From Candidatus Sifarchaeum marinoarchaea (GTDB lineage Archaea > Asgardarchaeota > Sifarchaeia > Borrarchaeales > Borrarchaeaceae): DNA of 15,594 bases. Under the pieces are notes generated by a model, which saw only the letters and a list, made by a program, of their open reading frames with translations, made no database searches and was not told where the DNA came from. Location of the stretch: positions 1 to 15,594 of the forward strand of contig JAECRW010000022.1 in assembly GCA_016294985.1 (NCBI GenBank), read 5' to 3'. Made by a program: the position numbers and the translations under genes. Below are positions 7,285 through 14,201 of this stretch, one piece after another; position 1 is the stretch's first letter, and each line of letters starts with the position of its first letter.

Positions 7285-8091
7285 ATGCGTGTCGTTGTTA
7301 AAGTAGGAGGTACCCTTATTGCAGAACCAGATATATTTACAAATATTGCACAAGACTTCCAAGTAATAGCTGCTACAAATCAATGTGTTTTGGTTCATGG
7401 CGGCGCTAAAATAGTAAATAAAGTCGCCGAAAAGATGGGCAAAGAACAAAAATTTGTTACGTCGGCGAGCGGCTTCAGAAGTCGCTATACCGATCGGGAA
7501 ACGATGGAAATTTTTGAGATGGTTATGGCAGGTAAAATAAATAAAGAACTCGTCGTTTCACTGCAAAGCAACGGTATAAATGCAATCGGAATGTCTGGAG
7601 TGGATGGTGGATTAATTCGTGCACAAAGAAAAGATCGAATAAAAATTATCGGTGAAAATGGACGAAAGCGGATGATTAGCGGCGACTACACCGGAAAGAT
7701 CGATGAAGTCGATGCGCACTTACTCAACCTCCTTCTTGACAATGAATATGTACCTGTAGTCGCGCCCATCGCGCTCTCACATGAATATGAACCATTAAAT
7801 TGTGATGGCGATAGAACTGCAGCGTATATTGCTCGCGCTGTTTCGGCTGATAAACTCATCCTTTTGACCGATGTCTCAGGTCTTTTAGTAGATGAGAGTA
7901 TGGTTCCTCTGATGACAGCAGCTGAGGCAAAGAATGTACTTGATGAAATTGGTGCAGGTATGAAGAAAAAAATCTTTGGAGCATTAGAAGCGCTGGAAGG
8001 AAATGTTAAAGAAGTTATAATTGCATCAGGTCTTGTAGATGCTCCGATAAGCCAGGCTTTAGAACATAAAGGAACGGTCGTGATACCATGA
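7285..8091 (+). CDS. lysZ: LysZ/ArgB: [LysW]-aminoadipate (or glutamate) kinase
   Basis: This 268-residue amino-acid kinase phosphorylates the side-chain carboxylate of the LysW-bound substrate with ATP. Visible motifs are KVGG (6-9) for phosphate binding, HGG (38-40), SGFRSRYTD (62-70) in the substrate region, NCDGDRTA (172-179), LLTDVSGL (193-200) and GAGMKKKI (223-230) near the nucleotide. The ATG at 7285 starts the protein at MRVVVKVGG, as expected for the family, just after GGAAGTGAT. An upstream in-frame ATG at 7219 lies inside lysY and would add 22 poorly fitting residues. The stop overlaps the lysJ start as ATGA (8088-8091), indicating translational coupling. The SGFRSRYTD form fits the LysW-dependent kinases better than acetylglutamate kinase. 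Confidence 0.92.
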   Translation: MRVVVKVGGTLIAEPDIFTNIAQDFQVIAATNQCVLVHGGAKIVNKVAEKMGKEQKFVTSASGFRSRYTDRETMEIFEMVMAGKINKELVVSLQSNGINAIGMSGVDGGLIRAQRKDRIKIIGENGRKRMISGDYTGKIDEVDAHLLNLLLDNEYVPVVAPIALSHEYEPLNCDGDRTAAYIARAVSADKLILLTDVSGLLVDESMVPLMTAAEAKNVLDEIGAGMKKKIFGALEALEGNVKEVIIASGLVDAPISQALEHKGTVVIP

Positions 8092-9287
8092 ATTCACAAG
8101 AGATTATGCAACTCGAAGAAGAATATATTTCAAATGTATACCCAAAGCGAAATGTAGCTATTGTGAAGGGACAGGGCGCTTTACTATGGGATGCGGATGG
8201 AAAAGAATACATTGATTGTATTGGCGGGCATGGTTCTTGTAATATCGGTCATTGTCATCCTTCTGTAATCAAGGCTATTGAAGATCAACTACCAAAATTG
8301 ATGATTTGCCCGAGCATATTATATAGCAATGTTCGAGCTGTATTCGGGAAAAAAATTGCAAAACTCACGCCAAATGCTCTGAACAAAAGTTTTTTGAGCA
8401 ATAGTGGTGCTGAATCTGTGGAATGCACCATAAAACTTGCAAGGAAATATACGAAAAAAACTGACATCATTGCAATGAAGAAAGCCTTTCATGGACGCCT
8501 AGGTTTTTGTTTATCTGCTACATGGAAACCAAAATATAGAAAACCATTTGAGCCTCTGAATCCTGGCTTTTCTCATGCAAAAACATTCAATATTCAATCG
8601 ATTAAAGACACAATAACTGAAAAAACAGCAGCTGTAATTGTTGAGCCGATACAGGGTGAAGGAGGAGTAAATCCCGCGCCAGAAGGATTTCTCCAAGAGT
8701 TGCGAGAACTATGTACCGCGAAAGACATCTTGTTTATCCTTGATGAAATACAAACAGGTTTTGGGCGAACAGGAAAAATGTTTGCTTGCGAACACTGGGA
8801 TGTCGTCCCTGATATTCTATGCCTCGCTAAATCAGTCGCTGGTGGTGTTCCTATGGGTGTGACTATAGCGAAAGAGAACGTTATGAATGCTTTCGATACT
8901 GGCGAACATGGAACAACCTTTGGTGGAAATCCTATAGCATGTGCTGCTGCAAGCGCTTCCCTTGACGTGCTTGTAGAAGAGCGACTTACTGAACGTGCTG
9001 CGGAAATGGGCGCATATTTCAAGAAAAAACTTACGCAGTTAAAAGAAAAATACAAGATCATACGTGATGTACGTGGCATGGGTCTGATGATCGGTGTTGA
9101 ACTTCGATTTGACTGTAGAGATATACTTCTGGGTGCCTTAGAACGTGGTATTCTGATTCTCTCTGCCGGGCGGAACGTGCTCAGATTCCTACCCCCTCTT
9201 GTTATTAAAGAAGAGCATATTGACTCCGTCATAGATACTTTAGACGAGTTGTTTCAGGAGCAAGAAGCAAATTGGATGAAAAAATAG
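8088..9287 (+). CDS. lysJ: LysJ/ArgD: [LysW]-aminoadipate semialdehyde (or glutamate semialdehyde) transaminase
   Basis: This 399-residue class III PLP-dependent aminotransferase moves the amino group of glutamate to the carrier-bound semialdehyde, giving LysW-lysine (or LysW-ornithine). SNSGAES (104-110) binds the cofactor phosphate. IVEPIQGEGG (184-193) and LDEIQTGFGRTG (218-229) include the Asp that pairs with the PLP ring nitrogen. K248 in CLAKSVAGG is the Schiff-base lysine. TFGGNP follows near residue 285. The length is normal for the family. Its ATG overlaps the lysZ stop by four bases, and its end overlaps the lysK start by sixteen, so it is in the middle of a tightly coupled operon. 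Acetylornithine or aminobutyrate aminotransferase would look similar; the operon makes the LysJ role by far the most likely. Confidence 0.92.
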   Translation: MNSQEIMQLEEEYISNVYPKRNVAIVKGQGALLWDADGKEYIDCIGGHGSCNIGHCHPSVIKAIEDQLPKLMICPSILYSNVRAVFGKKIAKLTPNALNKSFLSNSGAESVECTIKLARKYTKKTDIIAMKKAFHGRLGFCLSATWKPKYRKPFEPLNPGFSHAKTFNIQSIKDTITEKTAAVIVEPIQGEGGVNPAPEGFLQELRELCTAKDILFILDEIQTGFGRTGKMFACEHWDVVPDILCLAKSVAGGVPMGVTIAKENVMNAFDTGEHGTTFGGNPIACAAASASLDVLVEERLTERAAEMGAYFKKKLTQLKEKYKIIRDVRGMGLMIGVELRFDCRDILLGALERGILILSAGRNVLRFLPPLVIKEEHIDSVIDTLDELFQEQEANWMKK

Positions 9288-10360
9288 AATTTTTGAAGCA
9301 AGTGCTTGAGATTTACAGCCCAAGCGGGGAAGAGCAAAAGTTAGCGGAATTTTTGTGTACGAAACTGAAACATTTTGGGTTTAGTGAAGTTGGGATTGAT
9401 GAAGCGGGCAATGTTATTGGAGAAATCGGCAGCGGTCGCCCAATTCTTCTTTTTATACCACATATAGATACAGTTCCAGGATATATTCCAGTCGAAGAAA
9501 GGAATGGAATAATCACAGGACGTGGGGCGGTAGATACTAAATCTTCTCTCGTTGCAATGATCGTTGCTGCCTCAAATTTTGTCGATAAGGAAATTCCTGG
9601 CAAAATTAAAATAATCGGGGTTGTCCAAGAAGAGACCGATTCAAAAGGCACACAGTTTCTATTAGAAAAAGGCATTGATGCAGATTATATTGTCATTGGA
9701 GAGCCCAGCGGCTGCGGTGGAATTACTTTTGCGTATAAGGGCAGGTTAGATTGCAAAATATCCGTTAGAACCGAAACTGGACACACAGGTGCATGTTGGC
9801 AATATAAAAATGCGATAGAAGCCGCCTTTGAACTATGGACTACAATTATAGAGAGCATAGAACGATATGAAGAAGGAAGCTATTTCAACTCAGTCATTCC
9901 ATGCCTTACGTTTATTCAAGGAGGACGATACGAAAACATCGTTCCCAATGAATGCGAAATGAAGTTTGATGTTCGATATCCGCCTAAATACACGCCCCAA
10001 GAGTTGTTTAATGAGATTCAATCTTGTGTTGAAAGGTTTAAGGATCAAAATCAAGTAAAAATAAAAATCAACTTAATTTCAGCATCGGAAGCAATTGAGA
10101 CTGATAAGCGCTCAGATTTGATGAAAGCCTTTAAGAAAGCAATTAGAAAGGTTCTAAAGAACCATCCTCGTCTGATTCGAAAGACTGGTAGCTCAGATAT
10201 GAATGAAATTGCAGCGAAAATGCAAGTACCAATAGTTGCATATGGTCCTGGCGATTCCAAACTTGATCATTCACCAAATGAGTATATTGAAATCGAAGAA
10301 TTTCTTCTAAGCATCGAAGTTCTAAAAGAAGTTATTTTGGATATTCTAAATATCCATTAA
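9272..10360 (+). CDS. lysK: LysK/ArgE: [LysW]-lysine (or ornithine) hydrolase, M20 metallopeptidase
   Basis: This 362-residue M20-family metal hydrolase cleaves the amide between the C-terminal Glu of LysW and the finished lysine (or ornithine), releasing the amino acid and recycling the carrier. Metal and catalytic residues are visible: H64 and D66 in HIDTVPG, D88 in GAVDTKSS, the Glu pair E120/E121 in QEETDSKGT, E144 in IGEPSG, and H333 in LDHSPNEY near the end. The TTG at 9272 begins the family-typical LDEKIEFLKQ...YSPSGEE opening; GGAG at 9257-9260 lies eleven bases upstream, inside lysJ. The 16-base overlap with lysJ shows operon membership. It is the last gene of the block; T-rich DNA follows. 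Succinyl-diaminopimelate desuccinylase is a related family, but the context argues against it. Confidence 0.92.
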   Translation: MDEKIEFLKQVLEIYSPSGEEQKLAEFLCTKLKHFGFSEVGIDEAGNVIGEIGSGRPILLFIPHIDTVPGYIPVEERNGIITGRGAVDTKSSLVAMIVAASNFVDKEIPGKIKIIGVVQEETDSKGTQFLLEKGIDADYIVIGEPSGCGGITFAYKGRLDCKISVRTETGHTGACWQYKNAIEAAFELWTTIIESIERYEEGSYFNSVIPCLTFIQGGRYENIVPNECEMKFDVRYPPKYTPQELFNEIQSCVERFKDQNQVKIKINLISASEAIETDKRSDLMKAFKKAIRKVLKNHPRLIRKTGSSDMNEIAAKMQVPIVAYGPGDSKLDHSPNEYIEIEEFLLSIEVLKEVILDILNIH

Positions 10361-10396
10361 TGTCTATGTAATTATTTATTCTTTTTGCTTCAGAGA

Positions 10397-10406
10397 ATAC
10401 GCGTAT
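10397..10406. repeat. Perfect 10-bp palindrome ATACGCGTAT upstream of the recombinase
   Basis: ATACGCGTAT is fully self-complementary and stands out in A+T-rich intergenic DNA between lysK and the recombinase, about 60 bases before the recombinase TATA box. It may be a protein-binding site, or chance. Nothing else in the window matches it by eye. Confidence 0.3.
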
Positions 10407-10463
10407 GCTGCTGCCAGGATACCTTCTCATAAAAAAAATTTTTTAATTTGAAATCAAGGGCGG

Positions 10464-10471
10464 TTTAAATA
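10464..10471 (+). promoter_or_regulatory. Probable TATA box of the recombinase gene
   Basis: TTTAAATA at 10464-10471, preceded by GGGCGG, is a good archaeal promoter core. It predicts a transcription start near 10495. This separates the recombinase from the lys operon and places its start within the dyad at 10492-10530. Confidence 0.5.
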
Positions 10472-10491
10472 GCACAATGAAAGGAAATTAA

Positions 10492-10530
10492 TAGAGAATA
10501 ATTTCACTAATGATTTCATTGAATACTCTA
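10492..10530. repeat. Nested dyad symmetry at the recombinase transcription start
   Basis: Outer arms TAGAGAAT (10492-10499) and ATACTCTA (10523-10530) are inverted repeats with one mismatch. Between them is AATGATTTCATT (10509-10520), with perfect AATGA/TCATT arms and a two-base centre. The position at the expected transcription start suggests an operator for autoregulation or a recombinase-binding site; both are inference. Confidence 0.35.
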
Positions 10531-10575
10531 CACTGATTGCTGAGTACTTCTAAAAGACAAAAGAAGGCTTTAAGA

Positions 10576-11952
10576 ATGCCTAGGAAAGGCTATACGAGAA
10601 CTCAGATAGAACAAAAAGCCCTTGAATTAAGAAAATATATAAAAAAAACAGGAAAAGTTCCGGGAATCAGAGATCTCACCAAACTAGGTTTACCAAGTCA
10701 ACACACATTTGCAAAGCACTATGGAAGTTATACCAAATTGATCAAGTCTCTTGGATTCGAACCAAATACAAAATATTATACGAGAAAAGAACTCATTGAA
10801 ATATTTCAGCGTTATAAAGAAAAAACAGGAAAAACTCCAGTATGTAATATATTTATGAAGACTCCTTCACTACCGTCGCCACATACATATAAAAAACATT
10901 TTAATTCATGGGAAAACGCTTTGATCGAAGCTGGTATGAACCCTAACACAATTCATTATGAGTATGACAATTTAATCATTGCTTTTAGAAACGATAAAGA
11001 AGGCATTCTGAGTAAAGAATCAATCACGAATTATACATCCCACATTTCAGACATCCTTTACTTCTTAAAATCGAAAGATAAGGATTGGAAGGACTTAGAC
11101 GTAGGAATTATTGCAGAATATTTTACGTATCTCAAAAATCACGGTAGTTTCTTTAAGTGCAATAAATATACGAAGCCTAATTCTGCAAGCGCTCTTAGAA
11201 CAAAGGCACGTTCAATATCAACATTCTTATCATGGTTAGAAAAATGGTGCAAAAGAAAGGAAATAGACCCAATTATAAATCCGGCAGTGATAGAAGAAAT
11301 TAAGGTGACACTAAAACGCTCCAATATTATTCCACCAGAAGTAGAAACCGAACCCAGAGCATTAACAAAACATGAAATTGAAAGAATAAGAAAAGTTATT
11401 GACAATCCTATTGATAGGAATATTTTTGACCTTGGTCTTAATCTTGGTCTTAGAGCCTCAGAATACAAAAAAATCATCCTTGATATGGTTTTAGGGCCAG
11501 ACGATGGTATGAGATCTCTTTTAAATGGAAGCGAACCAATTCCTCGATTTGAAAGTGAACATTATATAGAGATAAAAGGAAAACGAAATAAAATAAGACA
11601 AGTTGTATTAACAGAAGAAATGAAATCACTTATTAAAAAACAGCTACTTTTAAGGAAATTGCATAAAGTTCAACATAATGGATTATTTTTTTCTATTGGA
11701 AAAATAACAAATTTGAAACTTCACCCATGGAAAGTAAATGAACTTTATGGAAAACTTAGAGAAAAATCTGGAGTTAAATTTACAGCACATAATTTAAGAC
11801 ATTCAATGGCTGAATTGTTTCAAGAACTGGGAATTACACAAAATATCGTAGCCCAACGATTAGGACATAAAGGTAGTGGTACTCAAAGATATTCCAGAGC
11901 AAAGATCGAAAAACGCTACAAATTATTTCAAGAAAAGATAGGTGTTGTTTAA
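10576..11952 (+). CDS. Tyrosine recombinase/integrase with two N-terminal homing-endonuclease-associated repeats
   Basis: The C-terminal domain (about 262-450 of 458 residues) is a tyrosine recombinase with every catalytic residue in place: R293 in GLRASE, a beta-hairpin lysine (K336 in KGKRNK), H405 and R408 in AHNLRH, H431 in RLGH, and nucleophile Y439 in TQRYSR. A helical SAM-like core-binding region spans about 143-250. The N-terminus is two copies (about 6-64 and 67-124) of a 'Y[TR]+ ... KKTGKxP ... LPSxHTxxKHFxSWxxxIxxxG' unit, which resembles the homing-endonuclease-associated HNH repeat, a small DNA-binding module. It would recombine DNA at a specific site; the target is unknown. The ATG at 10576 follows AAGAAGG by eight bases; an in-frame TTG at 10537 would add 13 residues without a ribosome-binding site. 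No other mobile-element gene, tRNA or att repeat is seen nearby. It is longer than typical archaeal XerA. Confidence 0.85.
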   Translation: MPRKGYTRTQIEQKALELRKYIKKTGKVPGIRDLTKLGLPSQHTFAKHYGSYTKLIKSLGFEPNTKYYTRKELIEIFQRYKEKTGKTPVCNIFMKTPSLPSPHTYKKHFNSWENALIEAGMNPNTIHYEYDNLIIAFRNDKEGILSKESITNYTSHISDILYFLKSKDKDWKDLDVGIIAEYFTYLKNHGSFFKCNKYTKPNSASALRTKARSISTFLSWLEKWCKRKEIDPIINPAVIEEIKVTLKRSNIIPPEVETEPRALTKHEIERIRKVIDNPIDRNIFDLGLNLGLRASEYKKIILDMVLGPDDGMRSLLNGSEPIPRFESEHYIEIKGKRNKIRQVVLTEEMKSLIKKQLLLRKLHKVQHNGLFFSIGKITNLKLHPWKVNELYGKLREKSGVKFTAHNLRHSMAELFQELGITQNIVAQRLGHKGSGTQRYSRAKIEKRYKLFQEKIGVV

Positions 11953-11982
11953 TAATTTATTTTGTTTTAGGTCGCGAAGTAG

Positions 11983-12014
11983 ATCTCAAAATGTTTCGAA
12001 AATCTTCTTGAGAT
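11983..12014. terminator. Inverted repeat between convergent recombinase and agmatinase genes, possible bidirectional terminator
   Basis: ATCTCAA (11983-11989) and TTGAGAT (12008-12014) are perfect inverted arms around an 18-base A+T-rich loop that holds the palindrome TTTCGAAA. The site lies between two gene ends facing each other, 30 bases past the recombinase stop and 20 before the agmatinase stop. This fits a shared terminator; a recombinase site is an alternative. Confidence 0.35.
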
Positions 12015-12033
12015 AGCACTTTGGAAAGATAGT

Positions 12034-12984
12034 CTATTTAGTGTTTATGACATATTTCATACGAGCAGCTAACGTTTCAATAATTATTGCCGTTGCATTA
12101 GATGCGGTAATCCCTGCTGAATCGTAAGGCGGGGATACCTCAACTAAATCCATCGCAGCGACGCGTTGATGCCCGAGTATAGCCAGCATCTTGAACAGTT
12201 CCCAGGGAGTCAAGCCGCCGGGTTCATGTAATCCTGACCCAGGGGCAAAGGCAGGATCGAGGACATCAATATCGACTGAGAGATAAAAGGACGTTGTATT
12301 CTTTGTAGCGATCTCTACGCTTTTCTTAGCTACTTTTTCCAGACCTTCCTCGCGTATATCATATATACTAAACATACTTATGCCTGCTTCATCGACTTCT
12401 TCTTCGTGTTCAGGATGACTAGCATACCCCGAATATCCTATCACAACAATATTTGTTGGATCAATAAATGGCAATTCACTAGTTCTTCGAAGACTACAAG
12501 AATGCGAATAAAGTTGCCCTGGAGGATATTCATCATCAAAATCAAGGTGGCTATCGACCCAAATAACACCTATTTTTTCTTTGAGTATTTCATGAGCCTT
12601 TATTGCTGGGTAAGTAATTGAGTGGTCGCCTCCAATAATAGCAGGTGTTATATTCTTTTTAATCAACTGCTTAACGGTTTCATAAATTGCCTTATGACTC
12701 TTTTCAACATTGCCTGGAATAACGGGCACATCGCCGACATCAATAATGGTCAAATCATTCAAATCGAATTTAGATCTAAGAGAATATCCCGAAAAACTAG
12801 TGGAAGCCTCTCTGATAGCACGTGGTCCCATTTTAGCTCCTGATCTATGAGTTGTTGTCTCATCTAGAGGGACACCTAAAATTGCAATGTCTACGTTTCG
12901 TAAGCTTTCAATATCTTTTATATTTACATGTGGAAACTTAAGAAAGGTTGGGATTCCTGCGTAAGGCGCTTCGAAATCCTCCAA
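12034..12984 (-). CDS. speB: Agmatinase-family ureohydrolase
   Basis: This 316-residue binuclear manganese hydrolase of the arginase/agmatinase family most likely splits agmatine to putrescine and urea for polyamine synthesis. Metal ligands are visible: H121 in GGDHSIT, D144/H146/D148 in WVDSHLDFDD (Ser where the family usually has Ala), and D238/D240 in SVDIDVLDPAFAPG. The substrate-loop region YSHSCSLRR resembles the agmatinase 'SHG..fRR' more than the arginase loop. The TTG at 12984 is chosen because GGTGAG lies five bases upstream; a TTG at 12996 and the GTG at 12993, both at or in that site, would add up to four residues. It is the last gene of a minus-strand unit, 18 bases after the DUF211 gene. 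Other guanidino substrates, such as guanidinobutyrate or formiminoglutamate, cannot be excluded. Confidence 0.87.
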   Translation of the reverse strand: MEDFEAPYAGIPTFLKFPHVNIKDIESLRNVDIAILGVPLDETTTHRSGAKMGPRAIREASTSFSGYSLRSKFDLNDLTIIDVGDVPVIPGNVEKSHKAIYETVKQLIKKNITPAIIGGDHSITYPAIKAHEILKEKIGVIWVDSHLDFDDEYPPGQLYSHSCSLRRTSELPFIDPTNIVVIGYSGYASHPEHEEEVDEAGISMFSIYDIREEGLEKVAKKSVEIATKNTTSFYLSVDIDVLDPAFAPGSGLHEPGGLTPWELFKMLAILGHQRVAAMDLVEVSPPYDSAGITASNATAIIIETLAARMKYVINTK

Positions 12985-13002
12985 TAATCTCACCAAAAAT
13001 AG

Positions 13003-13308
13003 TTAAGACTCGTGAGTTTCTACTTCCTCTATAATTACCTTTCCAGCTACAGCTTGATCAATGCTATGGATTACAGCCCCAGACTCCTCCAATGATTTCG
13101 CAATTAACTCATAATCCAACGAATTTCCTTCAATTGTGATTTTTACCGATTCCGTATTTTTATCAACTTCGATTAAACTAATATTTACGCCCGATGTAGA
13201 AGGTAATCGACTCAGTTGGACTGCAAGTTCGGGAAGAAGTGGCATATGGGGTTTTAAAACATCTAAAACCAATCGTTTTAAACCCCTCTCTTTCTTTAAT
13301 TCTGACAT
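13003..13308 (-). CDS. DUF211 family protein
   Basis: This small protein of 101 residues matches the archaeal DUF211 family in its opening GLKRLVLDVLKPHMP, the middle 'LSRLPSTSGVNISLIEVDKNTESVKITIEG' pattern of alternating strands, and the 'LEESGAVIHSIDQAVAGK' helix-strand end. The layout fits a ferredoxin-like alpha/beta fold and a soluble oligomer. The biochemical role is not known. AAGGTGT lies about eight bases before the ATG. The gene lies 43 bases after the HAD gene and 18 before the agmatinase gene, all on the minus strand, so it is probably translated from the same message. That linkage is the only hint of function, possibly as a ligand-binding partner of small-molecule metabolism. 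Confidence 0.85.
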   Translation of the reverse strand: MSELKKERGLKRLVLDVLKPHMPLLPELAVQLSRLPSTSGVNISLIEVDKNTESVKITIEGNSLDYELIAKSLEESGAVIHSIDQAVAGKVIIEEVETHES

Positions 13309-13351
13309 TTGACAGACACCTTGTTAATCTATTTTCTATTCTAATCTTAAT

Positions 13352-14026
13352 TTATAATTCTACCACTTTTTGGATAAGTTCAGGAATCTCATCTATTGAA
13401 TCTATCAGAAAATCATATTTTTCATCTTTTCGTAGTTCCTTCCAATTGCGAGGGGTGTGGACGCCGACTGTAATGGCATTAATTAATTTTCCCGCTTCAA
13501 TATCAATAGGATGATCTCCGATCACAATGGTTTCCTTACCATCCACTCCAAGTTTTCCAAGACAAGTACGAAGATATTTTAACTTAATGCTGTTCTGATA
13601 AAAATCACGCACGCTATTCCTTGTTACGATCGCATCGAAGATTTCAACGAGGTTTGCCTTATTAAGTAATAGCTCGACCACCGACCACTGGTTGAGCGTG
13701 AAAATCCCTAGTTTTAGATTCATTTCTTTTAGTGTTTTTAGGATCTCTGAAACGCCCGTGATTACTGCATTATTTTTTGCACCCTCTAACTCATAAAAAT
13801 TGATGATTTCTTCTGCTTCACACTCAAGGGTCTCCATATCTTTATCGTTCAATAGTTCACGTGCCTTCTTCAGAGTCACACGTATAGGATTTTTAGCATC
13901 AAAATTATCCTTTGGTAGACCTGTTTCTGCAATTTTACTGATAATTTCTCGCCTTAGAGCTATATAATCCATCTTAAATGGAACTAGAGTTCCGTCAAAG
14001 TCAAAAACAGCCGCTTTGATGCGCAA
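13352..14026 (-). CDS. HAD-superfamily hydrolase (phosphatase, phosphoglycolate phosphatase-like)
   Basis: The HAD motifs are present in order: AVFDFDGTL (6-14; D9 nucleophile, D11 acid/base), the motif II threonine in IFTLNQ, a lysine in the NSIKLKYL region, and the motif IV acidic pair in GDHPIDIEAG. A helical cap lies between motifs I and II (about residues 20-85), as in subfamily I phosphatases. The phosphorylated substrate is unknown. The TTG at 14026 gives 224 residues starting MRIKAAVFDFDGTL, the usual family start, with GTGAG four bases upstream. An ATG at 14077 would add 17 basic residues, but it lies only about 12 bases from the TATA-like ATTTAAAG at 14089-14097, upstream of the expected transcript start. 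It is the first gene of the minus-strand unit with DUF211 and agmatinase. Confidence 0.78.
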   Translation of the reverse strand: MRIKAAVFDFDGTLVPFKMDYIALRREIISKIAETGLPKDNFDAKNPIRVTLKKARELLNDKDMETLECEAEEIINFYELEGAKNNAVITGVSEILKTLKEMNLKLGIFTLNQWSVVELLLNKANLVEIFDAIVTRNSVRDFYQNSIKLKYLRTCLGKLGVDGKETIVIGDHPIDIEAGKLINAITVGVHTPRNWKELRKDEKYDFLIDSIDEIPELIQKVVEL

Positions 14027-14088
14027 AATTCTCACACTGAGTTGTTTTTTGATTGAATTTGCCTTTTTATATTGCATTTTCTATGAAG

Positions 14089-14099
14089 CTTTAAATAAT
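14089..14099 (-). promoter_or_regulatory. Probable TATA box of the HAD-DUF211-agmatinase unit
   Basis: Read on the minus strand, TTATTTAAAGC (14099 down to 14089) is a TATA-like element. Typical spacing puts the transcript start near 14067, which favours a downstream start codon for the HAD protein. Confidence 0.4.
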
Positions 14100-14102
14100 T
14101 TG

Positions 14103-14165
14103 ACTTGTCAGATATCTAACTTCAAAATAATCATGAATGTGGTATGTCAGTATAGTTTGACAAGT
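14103..14165. repeat. 8-bp perfect inverted repeat in the divergent promoter region
   Basis: ACTTGTCA at 14103-14110 and TGACAAGT at 14158-14165 are perfect inverted copies 47 bases apart. They sit between the divergently transcribed HAD unit and the coiled-coil gene. The left copy is part of TGACTTGTCA, whose TGAC/GTCA arms are symmetric around two bases. One site near each start suggests a regulator controlling both directions; no regulator is identified. Confidence 0.4.
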
Positions 14166-14201
14166 TAATTGAAAGTCTAAGTTATGTAAGGAGGTAGGAT
14201 A

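Noticed and set aside
8594..9232. A 212-codon open frame on the minus strand
   Set aside because: It lies entirely opposite lysJ, whose protein has all expected PLP-enzyme motifs. The reverse translation is Ser/Arg/Ile-rich without motifs, typical of a shadow frame.
9313..9675. A 120-codon minus-strand open frame opposite lysK
   Set aside because: The plus strand carries the M20 metal ligands in this interval; the reverse product is low in motif content and has no promoter or ribosome-binding site.
10361..10575. Possible tRNA or attachment site beside the recombinase
   Set aside because: No tRNA T-loop (GGTTCGAATC-type), cloverleaf or matching direct repeat was found on either side of the recombinase within the window.
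10757..10772. ATTCGAACCAA string matching the proposed lysW1 regulatory repeat
   Set aside because: It falls inside the recombinase coding region (codons for GFEPN), so it is a coding coincidence; it also shows that the repeat core can occur by chance.
11139..11477. A 112-codon minus-strand frame with hydrophobic stretches opposite the recombinase
   Set aside because: The hydrophobicity is explained by the reverse complement of Lys/Glu/Asn-rich codons; the plus frame holds the core-binding and catalytic regions of a tyrosine recombinase.
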